DNA of 64,000 bases from Planctomycetaceae bacterium (GCA_020638955.1 JACKHO010000007.1:310001-374000), one strand, 5' to 3'. Shown: positions 1-8,975, counted from the stretch's first letter. A program made the numbers and translations. The notes: a model not told the origin generated them from the letters alone.

Positions 1-1
1 C

Positions 2-97
2 GGCCTCGCTACGCTGCTCGAAGAGAATCCCCACCTGCACATTCACTGGAACGACCTGCACCTCGACAACGACAGGTCAGGGCACACGCACGAGTGA
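2..97 (+). CDS. C-terminal end of an unidentified protein, cut by the window edge
   Basis: An open frame enters from the left edge and stops at TGA 95-97, giving the last 31 residues of a protein. The fragment is polar and rich in His, Asp and Asn (it contains HIHWNDLHLDND) and ends in THE. No family is recognisable from so little sequence. The stop lies just before the palindromic repeat that precedes the next gene. It is treated as coding because the frame is open from the edge and the composition looks protein-like, but a chance frame cannot be excluded. Confidence 0.4.
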   Translation, partial: GLATLLEENPHLHIHWNDLHLDNDRSGHTHE

Positions 98-105
98 ATT
101 GTTCG

Positions 106-186
106 GGAGGGCGAGGCTCCGGCCGAGCCGCATTTCCGGATGCGGCCTTGAACCACCTTCGCGGCTCAGCCGGAGCTTCGCCCTCG
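106..186. repeat. Palindromic intergenic repeat, GGGCGAGGCTCC family, copy 1
   Basis: The left arm (about 106-131, containing GGGCGAGGCTCCGGCCGAGC) and the right arm (about 161-186, containing GCGGCTCAGCCGGAGCTTCG) are near-perfect inverted repeats. Their two internal differences would still form G-U pairs in RNA. The loop is about 29 bases. A second, more degenerate copy is at 1201-1277, so the gene at 193-1092 is bracketed by them. The right arm ends about 7 bases from that gene's stop codon, so the hairpin might also act as a 3' structure for its mRNA. Confidence 0.75.
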
Positions 187-192
187 TGGTGT

Positions 193-1092
193 CTAATTCG
201 ACTCGTCAGATTCCGCGTCGTCGATTTTGTAGAAATCAAACCTGAGATTGATGCGGAGTTCTGCGAGGGATGCCAGAAGTTCATATGGGTATGATTGGTC
301 GCAAAGCCGATCAGCAAAGATTCCAATGAAGCACTCGATTTCACCTCCCTCATCGGAAATATGTTCAAGGTAACCTCGATGAGGAGACAGCAACGCGATA
401 ACGCATTCGAGGAACGTCGGCAAATCATCGCCGTCACGGACGGGCAGTTCACACATCCAATGAGAGAAGTCGTAAACACGCCCCGGAATATTTCGGTCAG
501 TTTGGCCAGCACCGGAGGTTCTCGAGGGTTCAATCCCCAAACATGCTGTGACGTCCTCGGGGTTGATACTGGGATGAAGAATGTGCAGGGTGGCACAGTA
601 TTCGAAAGAATTGAGGCCAGCAGCATGCTTGGCTTTCTTCATGGAGTTCGTGCATTCGCCGGCAGATTGAGTTTTGTTCGGTAAAGACAAACCTGCCACA
701 CCAGCAGCTGCCAACGCAGCAGACCAGCGAGCAGGGTCTTGTAATAGTGGACGATACCATCGCATTGGAATCGCACCATCATTGAGTTGCTTGACCATGA
801 ACTCACGCAGTCGCCATTGATCGACCCCCGGTTTGTCGAAGTCAAAATCAATACCCCCGCAGTTATTCGGCTTACTGATGTCAATTCCAACGCCATGGAT
901 TCGGTAGTGCCAAGGCGAATTGGGAAACTGTCCTGACCGAGGTTTATTGAACCGCCTGATGTTCGCCAGAAAGTCGTCCGGAGATGACAAGTTGAATGTT
1001 GCGCATATCAACTCCTCGGCCCATTTGCGACTGCTGAACCACATCGTGACCAAATCGGAAACTAACTGTGTATCGTCACGGGCGGTCATCAT
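193..1092 (-). CDS. DUF6896-like / DUF4279-like two-domain protein, possible orphan immunity protein
   Basis: This is a soluble protein of about 299 residues without signal peptide or membrane segment. The N-terminal half carries the pattern HYRIHGVG...IDFDF...WRLREF, which I recognise as DUF6896-like. After a linker (around residues 135-150 there is a Met-Lys-Lys that could be the old start of a separate gene) follows a C-terminal DUF4279-like domain beginning CATLHILHPSINPEDV. Both families are often found near polymorphic toxins as presumed immunity proteins, but no toxin is visible here. I chose the ATG at 1092; the frame stays open to a GTG at 1143 and neither start has a clear Shine-Dalgarno. 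Function unknown; the domain calls come from pattern memory. Confidence 0.7.
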   Translation of the reverse strand: MMTARDDTQLVSDLVTMWFSSRKWAEELICATFNLSSPDDFLANIRRFNKPRSGQFPNSPWHYRIHGVGIDISKPNNCGGIDFDFDKPGVDQWRLREFMVKQLNDGAIPMRWYRPLLQDPARWSAALAAAGVAGLSLPNKTQSAGECTNSMKKAKHAAGLNSFEYCATLHILHPSINPEDVTACLGIEPSRTSGAGQTDRNIPGRVYDFSHWMCELPVRDGDDLPTFLECVIALLSPHRGYLEHISDEGGEIECFIGIFADRLCDQSYPYELLASLAELRINLRFDFYKIDDAESDESN

Positions 1093-1200
1093 TCGCTCAA
1101 CGGCGTTGCTTGAAGTGTCTGCGGTAGACTTCCACCGGGGCACAGTATTACAGAATTACGCATCTCGCATGCCATAATCCACATGGTAATGCCAGTTGAT

Positions 1201-1277
1201 GGCCTCCCGCCGAGCCGCATGCGCAAAAGGAAGTAGGTACCACGTTCGCGGCTCAGCAGGAGCTTCGCCCTCCCATT
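1201..1277. repeat. Palindromic intergenic repeat, GGGCGAGGCTCC family, copy 2 (degenerate)
   Basis: The right arm (about 1252-1277, GCGGCTCAGCAGGAGCTTCG followed by CCCTCC) closely matches the right arm of the copy at 106-186. The left arm (about 1201-1218) keeps only the inner part GCCGAGCCGC. It lies between the 5' side of the DUF6896/DUF4279-like gene and the 3' end of the NHL gene. Confidence 0.65.
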
Positions 1278-1287
1278 GCCTGCCGTG

Positions 1288-2370
1288 TTACTTCCGCTGA
1301 CGCAGCACGAACTTCTGTGCCCGCTTGCCGATGATGTCCCCAAGGTAGACGTTGCCATCGGAGTCGAGGGCGAGGCAGTGGAGCCAGTTGACGTCGCCGG
1401 GTTGTTCTTCGCCATCGGTACCCTTGGGAATGGTCCACAGTTGCTGCAGTCGGCCATTGGTCCCGAACTTCATGATGAGCTGATCTTTGGGTGGGCAACT
1501 CAGTGGCGCGCCGGGATAGTCGGGATGCTCCAGCCACGGCATGGGTGAACATCCGCAGACCCAGATTTCGTCATCTGCACCATTGCTTCCGTGCTTCACC
1601 CAGAAACCCCACGGCACAACGACGTTCTGCCAACTGTCAACGAGCTTGCCTTGTTGCGAGTAAATTTGCACGCGGGCGTTGTTGCGGTCGGCAACGTACA
1701 ACCGTCCTTTCGAGTCGATATCGATGGCATGTGGCAGGCTGAATTCGTTGCGGCCAATCCCGAGTCCGCCCCATTCCTTCACGTAGTTGTCGTTGGCGTC
1801 GAAGTGCACAATTCGGTTGTTGCCGTAGCCGTCAGAAACGAACACCTGCCCGTCGGGCGTAATGGCCATGTCGGTGGGCTTGTTGAGGTGCGTCTTGTCT
1901 TCGCCGGGAACGCCGGGGGTCCCAATGGTTCGCAGAATCTCACCGTCTGGCGTGAACTGACGAATAATGTGCAGTCCGATGTCAGCAACCCAAACGTTCC
2001 CGTCCTTGTCGATTTTCAAATGGTGGGCCGTTTCAATGGTGTCGTCGCCCCACGACTTCACGAACTTCCCCTGCTGTGTGTAAACCTGAATGGGCGGCGT
2101 GGACCGAGTGAAAATCCAGATTTGATCTTTCGCATCGACCGCAATGCCGGGCATGGCTTCCCACTGAAACTCCGCGGGCTTCTGCGGCCACGCAGGATCG
2201 ACTTCATACCACGGCGCGGGGTCGACCTTGGGGTAATTCGGCGGCGGGATTTCCGGAGCCTTCTCCTCAGCCGTCTGTGCGTACAGCGACGTCAGCAATC
2301 CTCCGCACAGGAATCCGAGAGCCAGAAATGCTGAAGAGAACCTGGAGCGCAACATACTTCTTTTCCTCAT
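1288..2370 (-). CDS. Exported NHL-repeat beta-propeller protein
   Basis: A 360-residue protein with a Sec signal peptide (basic MRKRSMLRSR, a hydrophobic stretch to about residue 27, then cleavage near YAQTA). The mature part is a six-bladed NHL propeller. Repeated blades read like 'G.N.W..D...H.I..F.PDG', 'PTDMAITPDGQVFVSDGYGNNRI' (shown in part) and 'G.LYVADRNNARVQIY'. The nearest known type is the NHL / peptidyl-alpha-hydroxyglycine alpha-amidating lyase-like group, common in planctomycetes. Substrate and enzyme activity cannot be inferred. It is divergent from the PQQ-like gene at 2570 across a 199-bp shared upstream region. Confidence 0.85.
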   Translation of the reverse strand: MRKRSMLRSRFSSAFLALGFLCGGLLTSLYAQTAEEKAPEIPPPNYPKVDPAPWYEVDPAWPQKPAEFQWEAMPGIAVDAKDQIWIFTRSTPPIQVYTQQGKFVKSWGDDTIETAHHLKIDKDGNVWVADIGLHIIRQFTPDGEILRTIGTPGVPGEDKTHLNKPTDMAITPDGQVFVSDGYGNNRIVHFDANDNYVKEWGGLGIGRNEFSLPHAIDIDSKGRLYVADRNNARVQIYSQQGKLVDSWQNVVVPWGFWVKHGSNGADDEIWVCGCSPMPWLEHPDYPGAPLSCPPKDQLIMKFGTNGRLQQLWTIPKGTDGEEQPGDVNWLHCLALDSDGNVYLGDIIGKRAQKFVLRQRK

Positions 2371-2569
2371 GCGACAGAGTTACTGGAGCCATCGGCGGCC
2401 ACTTCAGTTGACCGACTCTCTGCGACAGATACAAGCCTCGGGAGAAAACAACCCGAATCATCCCGGCGTCGGCGCAGAAAATCGAGCGCCGCACAAGACC
2501 CGCACGCACGGCTCTGATAGCATGTGCGGCGACTGTTTCTGTTTACTTCCATGATTTCAGGATCGAAAT

Positions 2570-3835
2570 ATGTCCGTGGTTCGTTTCCTCTCGATCTGTA
2601 CGTTGTTGTCCGTTGGTCTACTGTCGCTGAACGTCTCCGCCGAAGAGAACTGGCCGGAGTTTCGTGGTCCCAATACGAACGGACAGGCACTGCAGGGGAA
2701 TCCTCCCACCAGTTGGAGTGAAGGCCAGAATGTCGTCTGGAAAACGCCATTGCCGGGTCGAGCGTGGTCGTCACCGGTGGTGTGGGGAAGCCAAATCTGG
2801 ATGACGAACGCCACGGAAGATGGCACAGAGCTGTTTGGCGTTTGCCTGGATCGCAACAGTGGCGAAGTGTTGTACAACGAGAAGTTGTTTGACCTCGCAC
2901 AGCCGCCCGAAATCCACAAGTTCAACAGTTTTTCATCCCCCTCGCCCATCATTGAAGAAGGCCGAGTCTACTTGAGCTGGGGAAGTTACGGGCTGGTATG
3001 CCTCGACACCAACACGATGAAACAAATCTGGCAGCGACGCGATTTGGAGTGCGAGCACTACCGCGGCCCGGGTTCCTCCCCCATCATTTTTCAGAACCTG
3101 CTTATTCAGCACTACGATGGCTACGACTACCAGTACGTCATTGCCCTCGATAAGAACACCGGCGACACCGTGTGGCGAACAAAGCGTCCCAAAGACTTTG
3201 GTACCGACAACGGCGATCAGAAGAAGGCTTACGCCACGCCCATTGTCATTGAGGTCGAAGGGCAACTGCAGCTCATCAGCCCAACGTCCAAAGGGATGTT
3301 TGCCTACAACCCGCTCGACGGCTCCGAGATTTGGCGCGTGACCTACGACGGATTCTCCACACCCTGCCGCCCGGTTTACGATCCCGCAACCGGTCTGGTC
3401 ATCATTTCGACCGGATTCAGTAAAGGGGTCATCATTGCTGTGAATCCCACGGGCAAGGGAGACGTCACTGAGACACACCTCGTTTGGGAGCAGAAGAAGT
3501 CGATGCCCTCCAAGCCGTCGCCCCTGCTCATCGACGGCAAGATTTATGTCATTCAGGATCAGGGTGTCGCGACCTGCCTCGATGTTAAAACGGGCGACCC
3601 GATTTGGCAGCAGCGCATTGGCGGAAACTATTCTGCTTCACCGGTGTTTGCTGGAGGGAACATTTACGCATCGAATGAAGACGGGCAAACCACCGTGTTT
3701 CGTCCCGGAAATGAATACGAAGAAGTTGCCGTGAATCAACTGGAGGACGGGTTCATGGCTTCTCCTGCCATCATCGGCAATGCCATGATCCTCCGCACAC
3801 GCTCGGCGGTCTATCGCGTCGAGAACAAAAACTGA
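2570..3835 (+). CDS. Exported PQQ-like beta-propeller repeat protein
   Basis: A 421-residue protein with an N-terminal signal peptide (hydrophobic to about residue 24, cleavage near VSA-EEN). It is followed by the typical planctomycete opening ENWPEFRGPNTNGQ and by WD-like PQQ blades such as YVIALDKNTGDTVWRT and CLDVKTGDPIWQQ. The ATG at 2570 is preceded by AGGA at about 2559. The blades resemble those of quinoprotein dehydrogenases and BamB, but no dehydrogenase domain is present, so cofactor binding is not established. Probably periplasmic. A second, distinct family member lies at 46779-48026. Confidence 0.9.
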   Translation: MSVVRFLSICTLLSVGLLSLNVSAEENWPEFRGPNTNGQALQGNPPTSWSEGQNVVWKTPLPGRAWSSPVVWGSQIWMTNATEDGTELFGVCLDRNSGEVLYNEKLFDLAQPPEIHKFNSFSSPSPIIEEGRVYLSWGSYGLVCLDTNTMKQIWQRRDLECEHYRGPGSSPIIFQNLLIQHYDGYDYQYVIALDKNTGDTVWRTKRPKDFGTDNGDQKKAYATPIVIEVEGQLQLISPTSKGMFAYNPLDGSEIWRVTYDGFSTPCRPVYDPATGLVIISTGFSKGVIIAVNPTGKGDVTETHLVWEQKKSMPSKPSPLLIDGKIYVIQDQGVATCLDVKTGDPIWQQRIGGNYSASPVFAGGNIYASNEDGQTTVFRPGNEYEEVAVNQLEDGFMASPAIIGNAMILRTRSAVYRVENKN

Positions 3836-3865
3836 CCGCCGTCGCCCGGATTATTCATGGGATTT

Positions 3866-4005
3866 GTAGGGTGTGTGAAGCAAGTCGCCGCATTATGGTG
3901 GGTTACGTCCGCGAATCGCTCGCCATAGAATGAACACTCTGTTTTTGGAGTTGAGTGACTTGCGTAACGCACCGCCCCGACTGACGCGGACTCCACCCAC
4001 CCTAC
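3866..4005. repeat. MITE-like element, 140 bp, GTAGGGTG/CACCCTAC family, copy A
   Basis: The element starts GTAGGGTGTGTG and ends CACCCACCCTAC, so its ends are inverted repeats. It also contains ATTATGGTGGGTTACGTCCG and, further in, GACTTGCGTAACGCACCG. The copy at 16583-16722 has the same length and most of the same sequence, and further copies are at 13178 (inverted) and 18916 (truncated). No coding capacity is seen. It sits between the PQQ-like gene and the TIM-barrel gene. Confidence 0.8.
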
Positions 4006-4064
4006 GAATTATTCAGGGTAGAAAACTGCCTGATGCTGTTGAGAACATCTGAGTCAAAGTAGAC

Positions 4065-4862
4065 ATGATGCACCGGTTGCGTATTGCCATTGCCACTGCC
4101 CCGCTGGAGTTGCCCATTCGCAAGGCGATTGACGTGGCGACAGAGGCGGGAGTTCAAGGAGTGCAGTTCGACTTGCGTGAGGAAGTGCGACCGGAAGATT
4201 TTGGTCCAACCGCGCGTCGACAATTGTTGCATTACCTCGATGAGCGGAACCTCCGAGTAGGTCCTGCCACGTTTGGTCTGCGGCGTCCCCTGTTCGATCC
4301 CGAATATGTGGAGGCGCGACTTGAGGCGTTGAAGTCGGCCATGACATTCGCCTGGGATCTCGGCGCCCGCTCGCTCACATTGCGCGTGGGTGATCCACTC
4401 CCTAGTCCCGAAAACGCTTCAGCGTCGGAGTTGACCAGACAAATCCTGGAAGAACTTGCCGCTCATGCAAATCAGGTGGGAGTTGTTCCGACGCTCATTC
4501 CTTCTGGTGACAATGCTGGCCGTATTGTCGAACTCATTCAGTCCATCAAGGTTGGACCGTTGGCTGTCGAGGCCGATCCGTTCACAGCCGTTGCGTGTCG
4601 CTACAATTTCTCAGACTGGCTGCGGGAACTGCATCAACACGTACAGCATGTCCGCATTCGAGATGGCATTCGGGAGTCGTTCGGCGGCGGGAAAGAAGTG
4701 GCGCTTGGCCGTGGTGAAGTTGACTGGAACGAAGTCATCGCCAGCGTCCATGAAATTGAATATCAGGGCTGGATAACGGTAGCCGGACGTCCCGGTGCAG
4801 ATACCGCTACCGACACATTTCGTGCTGCGACGTTTGTACGGAACTTGCTCGTCCTTGGATAG
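4065..4862 (+). CDS. Sugar phosphate isomerase/epimerase-like TIM-barrel protein
   Basis: A 265-residue cytoplasmic protein without signal peptide. It has the xylose-isomerase-like TIM-barrel organisation: beta1 RIAIATAP, then 'ATEAGVQGVQFDL', 'LRVGPATFGLRRPLFDP', 'WDLGARSLTLRVGDP', a central 'VPTLIPSGDN', and a C-terminal 'GRGEVDWNEVIASVHEIEYQGWITVA'. The last pattern is typical of this family, where the barrel binds a divalent metal and isomerises or epimerises sugars. The substrate is not predictable. The gene ends 22 bp from the convergent ygfZ-like gene. Confidence 0.85.
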   Translation: MMHRLRIAIATAPLELPIRKAIDVATEAGVQGVQFDLREEVRPEDFGPTARRQLLHYLDERNLRVGPATFGLRRPLFDPEYVEARLEALKSAMTFAWDLGARSLTLRVGDPLPSPENASASELTRQILEELAAHANQVGVVPTLIPSGDNAGRIVELIQSIKVGPLAVEADPFTAVACRYNFSDWLRELHQHVQHVRIRDGIRESFGGGKEVALGRGEVDWNEVIASVHEIEYQGWITVAGRPGADTATDTFRAATFVRNLLVLG

Positions 4863-4884
4863 AGGCGGCAATTGGCCCGAGCCC

Positions 4885-5814
4885 TTACGGGCTTCGGCTC
4901 ACGACCTGCATGTGGTGCTGGCCATCTGCTCCGACAGTTACTTCAGTGCCTGAGGCCGTAGCACGAGTTTGCAGCATGGCGAGTCCGATGGTTTCATTGC
5001 GGCGCGCCGAGTAGGCGAGGGACGTCAACTTGCCGACGGATTGACCGCCGAATTGGACGTCGCAGGGGAGTTCAACTTCCAGTGAACCATCGCACCTCAG
5101 GCAACGCAATTCTTTGTTGGTGTGCCCCATAGCGTCGAGTCTGGCAATGGGTTCCTGTCCGAGGTAGCATCCTTTGCGGAAATTAATCGCCTGCGTTGTG
5201 CGAGCCGCTTCCTGAGCCAAGTTCTCTTCGGTTACATCTTTGCCACTCAGCGGGAACTGAGCTGCAATTCGCAGGACCTCGAATCCGCCATTTCCCCCGA
5301 GAGTAACCCCATCAAGCGACTCCAACTTTTGCATTGCAGCAATATGTTCCTGATCGGCCAACACAATTTGTGTCGGGCGACCAAGAAAGTCATAACGCAA
5401 ACTGCGAACTCCCGAACCAGTAAGTGAGGTCGCAATTTCCTCGGACTGAGGACCGACCAGGCACGTCAGCACTGTGCTGGCGGAGACATCCCGCAATTCG
5501 GCGTCGAGTCCGATGAGATAGATCTGAAGATGTTTCAGTAAGGCATCAGCGAGCCCCGGTGCTGCCAACAGCGTCAATTGCTCCGGTTCGTTCAGCACCA
5601 GCACATGCGCGAGAATGCGGCCCTTCACGTTTGTGATGAACGCCTCACAAACAGAGTCAGCAGCCATCCCTTTGATGTCGTTCGTGCAGAAGCAGTGCAG
5701 GAAGGAATGTCGATCTGGGCCGGTAATCGACAGGATGGTCCAATCTCGCAAAGGGAACAGCACACAGCCCGAGTTCGCAGCCTGCTCCTGAGCTTCCAAC
5801 GTTGCTTCGGTCAT
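4885..5814 (-). CDS. ygfZ: YgfZ/GcvT-like folate-binding protein
   Basis: A 309-residue protein of the aminomethyltransferase fold. The diagnostic YgfZ motif K-G-C-Y-L-G-Q-E is at residues 214-221, with the conserved Cys at 216. The N-terminal 'DWTILSITGPDRHSFLHCFCTNDIKG' (shown in part) matches the family's tetrahydrofolate-binding start. YgfZ/IBA57 proteins help mature or repair certain iron-sulfur enzymes in a folate-dependent way. The ATG at 5814 lies 10 bp downstream of the stop of the dioxygenase gene on the same strand, so the two are probably co-transcribed. Confidence 0.92.
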   Translation of the reverse strand: MTEATLEAQEQAANSGCVLFPLRDWTILSITGPDRHSFLHCFCTNDIKGMAADSVCEAFITNVKGRILAHVLVLNEPEQLTLLAAPGLADALLKHLQIYLIGLDAELRDVSASTVLTCLVGPQSEEIATSLTGSGVRSLRYDFLGRPTQIVLADQEHIAAMQKLESLDGVTLGGNGGFEVLRIAAQFPLSGKDVTEENLAQEAARTTQAINFRKGCYLGQEPIARLDAMGHTNKELRCLRCDGSLEVELPCDVQFGGQSVGKLTSLAYSARRNETIGLAMLQTRATASGTEVTVGADGQHHMQVVSRSP

Positions 5815-5824
5815 AATTACGAGC

Positions 5825-6679
5825 CTAATGAATCAGCAGTTCGGGCGACGCGGCGGAACGCGATCCCGGTTTGGGAGGATTGTCGACCGGCCGAAAGGTG
5901 AAGACGACCGACCGTTTGGATGAGGTAGTGTAGTTTCGAGTGGCAGCGTGCAGTGCCCGACAGTGGAAGAACAGCACATCCCCCGGTTCGAGTTCGGCAA
6001 GTACTTCCTGATCCAGCAAAGGTTGATTCTCTTCCAAATCAGTCCGGAAGAACACGTCATCATCAAAGCGGTGTCGTTCGAACGAAATCTGGTGCGATCC
6101 GGGAATCAGCTTCAGGCAACCATTTTCCTTGTGCTCCGAACCAAGAGCCAACCACACGTTAACCAGTTCAGGCCGCGTGAACGACCAGTAGCGAATGTCC
6201 TGATGCCACCCCGTGTCGCTGCTGTACTGGGGTTCTTTGGTCATAATGCAGTTGTGATGGGCCAACGGGCAAACTAGTTCTGGTCCCAGCAACTGCTTGA
6301 GTCGGTTAGCCAGCCCGGCGTTGGTCAACCATTCCGTGAACACATAGTCTCGGCTGTGAGCCTGCTTGAGGCGCCGCACAGTCCGTCCCCCAGCCTCGCT
6401 GCGTGACTCGGGAGCCCCCGGGTACTGAAGGTCGGCCTCGAATTCAATCGGTTCCACGAGCCGCTGGAGATTGTCTGCCGTCACCGCGCGCATGCGTTCG
6501 ACCAGATGCGGCGGACACATGCTTCGCACAATGACGTAGCCATCTCGCTGGAAACTCGCCACTTCCTCAGCGGTGAAACTGGTTTCAGATGTCGTGGAGG
6601 GGCTGGACACGGAGGGTAATCTCGGGAGGTGAAAGTGAACCGCAGGGCAATTTTGACAACCCACTGGCAATTTCGCCAA
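5825..6679 (-). CDS. Phytanoyl-CoA dioxygenase (PhyH) family oxygenase
   Basis: A non-haem Fe(II)/2-oxoglutarate oxygenase of up to 284 residues. Numbering from the TTG at 6679, the iron ligands are H159 and D161 in GWHQDIRYWS and H244 in RALHAATRN, with R256 as the probable 2-oxoglutarate-binding Arg. The domain starts with FTAEEVASFQRDGYVIVR. No ATG exists upstream of this core. Candidate starts are the TTG at 6679 and an in-frame GTG at 6610 (261 residues), and neither has a good Shine-Dalgarno. It precedes ygfZ by 10 bp and is divergent from the M16 homologue at 6758. The hydroxylated substrate is unknown. Confidence 0.87.
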   Translation of the reverse strand: MAKLPVGCQNCPAVHFHLPRLPSVSSPSTTSETSFTAEEVASFQRDGYVIVRSMCPPHLVERMRAVTADNLQRLVEPIEFEADLQYPGAPESRSEAGGRTVRRLKQAHSRDYVFTEWLTNAGLANRLKQLLGPELVCPLAHHNCIMTKEPQYSSDTGWHQDIRYWSFTRPELVNVWLALGSEHKENGCLKLIPGSHQISFERHRFDDDVFFRTDLEENQPLLDQEVLAELEPGDVLFFHCRALHAATRNYTTSSKRSVVFTFRPVDNPPKPGSRSAASPELLIH

Positions 6680-6757
6680 TCATGGCGGCGGGGATTGCTT
6701 CCGGCGGCGGGGGGGCTACCATGTCGCATCGCATTGTTCCATGAAAAGACGCCATTT

Positions 6758-7990
6758 ATGCAACAGCCCATTTCGACTTTTGAGCTTGAGAACGGGCTCA
6801 CCCTGCTGGTTGAACCGATGTCTCATGTGCAGTCGGCCGCCTATGCTATTCTGGTTCCAGCGGGCGGCATTCATGAATCGGAGGGCGTTAATGGGACTGC
6901 CGCGGTCCTGGCCGACCTCATCATGCGGGGCGCCGGTGAACGAAACAGCCGTGAACTCATCGACACCCTGGACGGTTACGGGGTTCAGAGCAATGAGAGC
7001 GCCGGGTGGAATTTCATTTCGTTCACGGGAGCGACCCTCGCCTCACAAGTTTCGTCGGCGCTGGAGCTCTATGGCGACGTCATGATGCGTCCGCACCTGC
7101 CGGAGGATCAGTTCGAGGCGGCACTGAGTGGCGTGGAACAACACTTGTTGGCTCAGGAGGATGAACCGCAGCGCCGGGTTTTCGTTGAACTGCGTCGCCG
7201 GGTGTACGACGCACCCTGGAGCCGCAACTCCGATGGAACACTGGAAGAACTCCCCAACATTTCCCGGCAGACAATCGTCGACCATTTTCGTCGCAACATC
7301 AGGCCGAACGGTACGCTGATTGGCATTGCCGGGAATGTTGATCCTCAGCAAATGTTCGACGTCGTGTCACGAACATTTGGCGAGTGGAAATCGCTCCCGG
7401 AAGTAGAAATCATCTCCCGGCCACCGGAAGTCTCAGATCAATTCCTGCATCATCCCTCGAATCAAACGCACATCGGTCTGGCCTATCCCGCCGTCCCGTT
7501 CGGGCACAAGGATTACTATGCCGCTTGGGCCGCAGTAGGAATTCTCAGTGGAGGCAGCAGCGCTCGACTGTTTACTGAAGTCCGGGAAAAACGCGGGCTG
7601 TGCTATTCGGTCGACGCCAGCCTCAGCAGTTTGCCGCACGTGGGCCATGTCATGGCCTACGCTGGAACGACGACAGAGCGTGCGCAGGAAACCCTCGATG
7701 TTATGCTGCAGGTCATTCGCGATTTAGAGAATGGAATTACCGAAGACGAGTTGGACCGTTGTAAGGCCCGGGCCAAAAGCTCGCTCATAATGCAGCAGGA
7801 ATCGACGCCATCCCGCGCCGGCTCAATCGCTCGCGACTGGTTTTATCTCAACCGGGTGCAGACACTTACGGAAATCCGCGAGGCCATCGACTCGCTCAGC
7901 GTGGACGATGTGGTGCAGTACATCAAAAGCCATCCTGCCCAACCAATTCAGGGATTCTGTGTGGGTGAGCATCCTTTGGAATTTCATTAG
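6758..7990 (+). CDS. M16 (pitrilysin-like) peptidase homologue lacking the zinc motif
   Basis: A 410-residue protein with both halves of a single-chain M16 subunit. The region that should hold HxxEH reads VNGTAAVLADLIMRGAGERN, with neither His nor the Glu, so it cannot bind catalytic zinc. The C-terminal half keeps the R/Y signature (LFTEVREKRGLCYSV). In the mitochondrial processing peptidase and bacterial relatives such a subunit pairs with a catalytic partner; none is adjacent here. I chose the ATG at 6758 because homology starts at STFELENGLTLLVE. The frame runs upstream to 6629 without recognisable sequence. No signal peptide. Confidence 0.88.
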   Translation: MQQPISTFELENGLTLLVEPMSHVQSAAYAILVPAGGIHESEGVNGTAAVLADLIMRGAGERNSRELIDTLDGYGVQSNESAGWNFISFTGATLASQVSSALELYGDVMMRPHLPEDQFEAALSGVEQHLLAQEDEPQRRVFVELRRRVYDAPWSRNSDGTLEELPNISRQTIVDHFRRNIRPNGTLIGIAGNVDPQQMFDVVSRTFGEWKSLPEVEIISRPPEVSDQFLHHPSNQTHIGLAYPAVPFGHKDYYAAWAAVGILSGGSSARLFTEVREKRGLCYSVDASLSSLPHVGHVMAYAGTTTERAQETLDVMLQVIRDLENGITEDELDRCKARAKSSLIMQQESTPSRAGSIARDWFYLNRVQTLTEIREAIDSLSVDDVVQYIKSHPAQPIQGFCVGEHPLEFH

Positions 7991-8093
7991 GTTGCCTGTT
8001 GTCCGCAGTTCGTGTGAAATAGATTGATCCCTTCAAGAACATGCGTGGCATCACCCGCACGAGCCTGTCCGTGACGATGCCAGGAGAGCTCAA

Positions 8094-8975
8094 ATGGTAA
8101 GGTGGGAAGACGGTCGACGAAGTGACAACGTAGAAGATCGACGTGGCCAGAAAATGCCCCGGGGGGCAGCAGTTGGCGGCGGCGGACTGCTGCTCGTGCT
8201 CTTGGTGTTCATTCTCTCAGGGGGAGATTTCAACAAGGCGTTGAATCTGTTCATGCAGCAGCAACAGCAGCAGGTCAACATGCCCGACGTCGGGGACGCC
8301 GGACCGGCCTCGCCCGAAGAAGAACAACTGTTCGACATGGCCTCGGTCATTCTGGCCGATACTGAAGACGTGTGGGGAGAACTGTTTCCCAGAGCGTTCG
8401 GCCAGGATTATGACCCCCCAAAAATGGTTGTGTTCCGCGACCAGACACAGACAGGTTGCGGAGTGGGACAAGCGTCAATGGGTCCGTTCTACTGCCCGGC
8501 TGACGAGTGTGTTTACATCGATCTCGAATTCTTTGACGAACTGGATCGACGCTTCGGTGCTCCGGGTGACTTTGCTCAAGCCTACGTAATCGCACACGAA
8601 GTCGGCCATCACGTACAAAACCAGTTAGGGATTTCCGAACAGGTGCATCGCGCTCAACAATCGGCGAACGAAGTGGAAGGAAATCAACTGAGTGTGCGAC
8701 TCGAACTGCAGGCCGACTATCTGGCTGGTGTCTGGGCCCATCATGCCCAAAGAGCCCGGAACATTCTCGAAGAAGGTGATGTCGCAGAGGGGCTGCGAGC
8801 GGCTAACGCTATTGGCGATGACACACTGCAGCGGCAGGCAACGGGCCGGGTGTTTCAGGAAAAGTTCACTCACGGATCATCGGAACAACGTGTGCGGTGG
8901 TTCAAAAAGGGGATGCAAACCGGTAAGGTTTCGCCTGAAATCCTGGAAGAATTCTTCTCGTCTAATTCCCTGTAG
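8094..8975 (+). CDS. YpfJ-type neutral zinc metallopeptidase, membrane-anchored
   Basis: A 293-residue protein of the putative neutral zinc metallopeptidase family. An Arg-rich N-terminus (RRSDNVEDRRGQ) is followed by one membrane helix at about residues 27-43 and a Gln run at 55-60. The catalytic domain has the zinc motif HEVGH at residues 168-172 and family blocks TGCGVGQASMGPFYCPAD and ELQADYLAGVWAHHA. The ATG at 8094 follows CAGGAGAG (from 8081). The domain should face the periplasm. The substrate is not known for this family. Confidence 0.92.
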   Translation: MVRWEDGRRSDNVEDRRGQKMPRGAAVGGGGLLLVLLVFILSGGDFNKALNLFMQQQQQQVNMPDVGDAGPASPEEEQLFDMASVILADTEDVWGELFPRAFGQDYDPPKMVVFRDQTQTGCGVGQASMGPFYCPADECVYIDLEFFDELDRRFGAPGDFAQAYVIAHEVGHHVQNQLGISEQVHRAQQSANEVEGNQLSVRLELQADYLAGVWAHHAQRARNILEEGDVAEGLRAANAIGDDTLQRQATGRVFQEKFTHGSSEQRVRWFKKGMQTGKVSPEILEEFFSSNSL

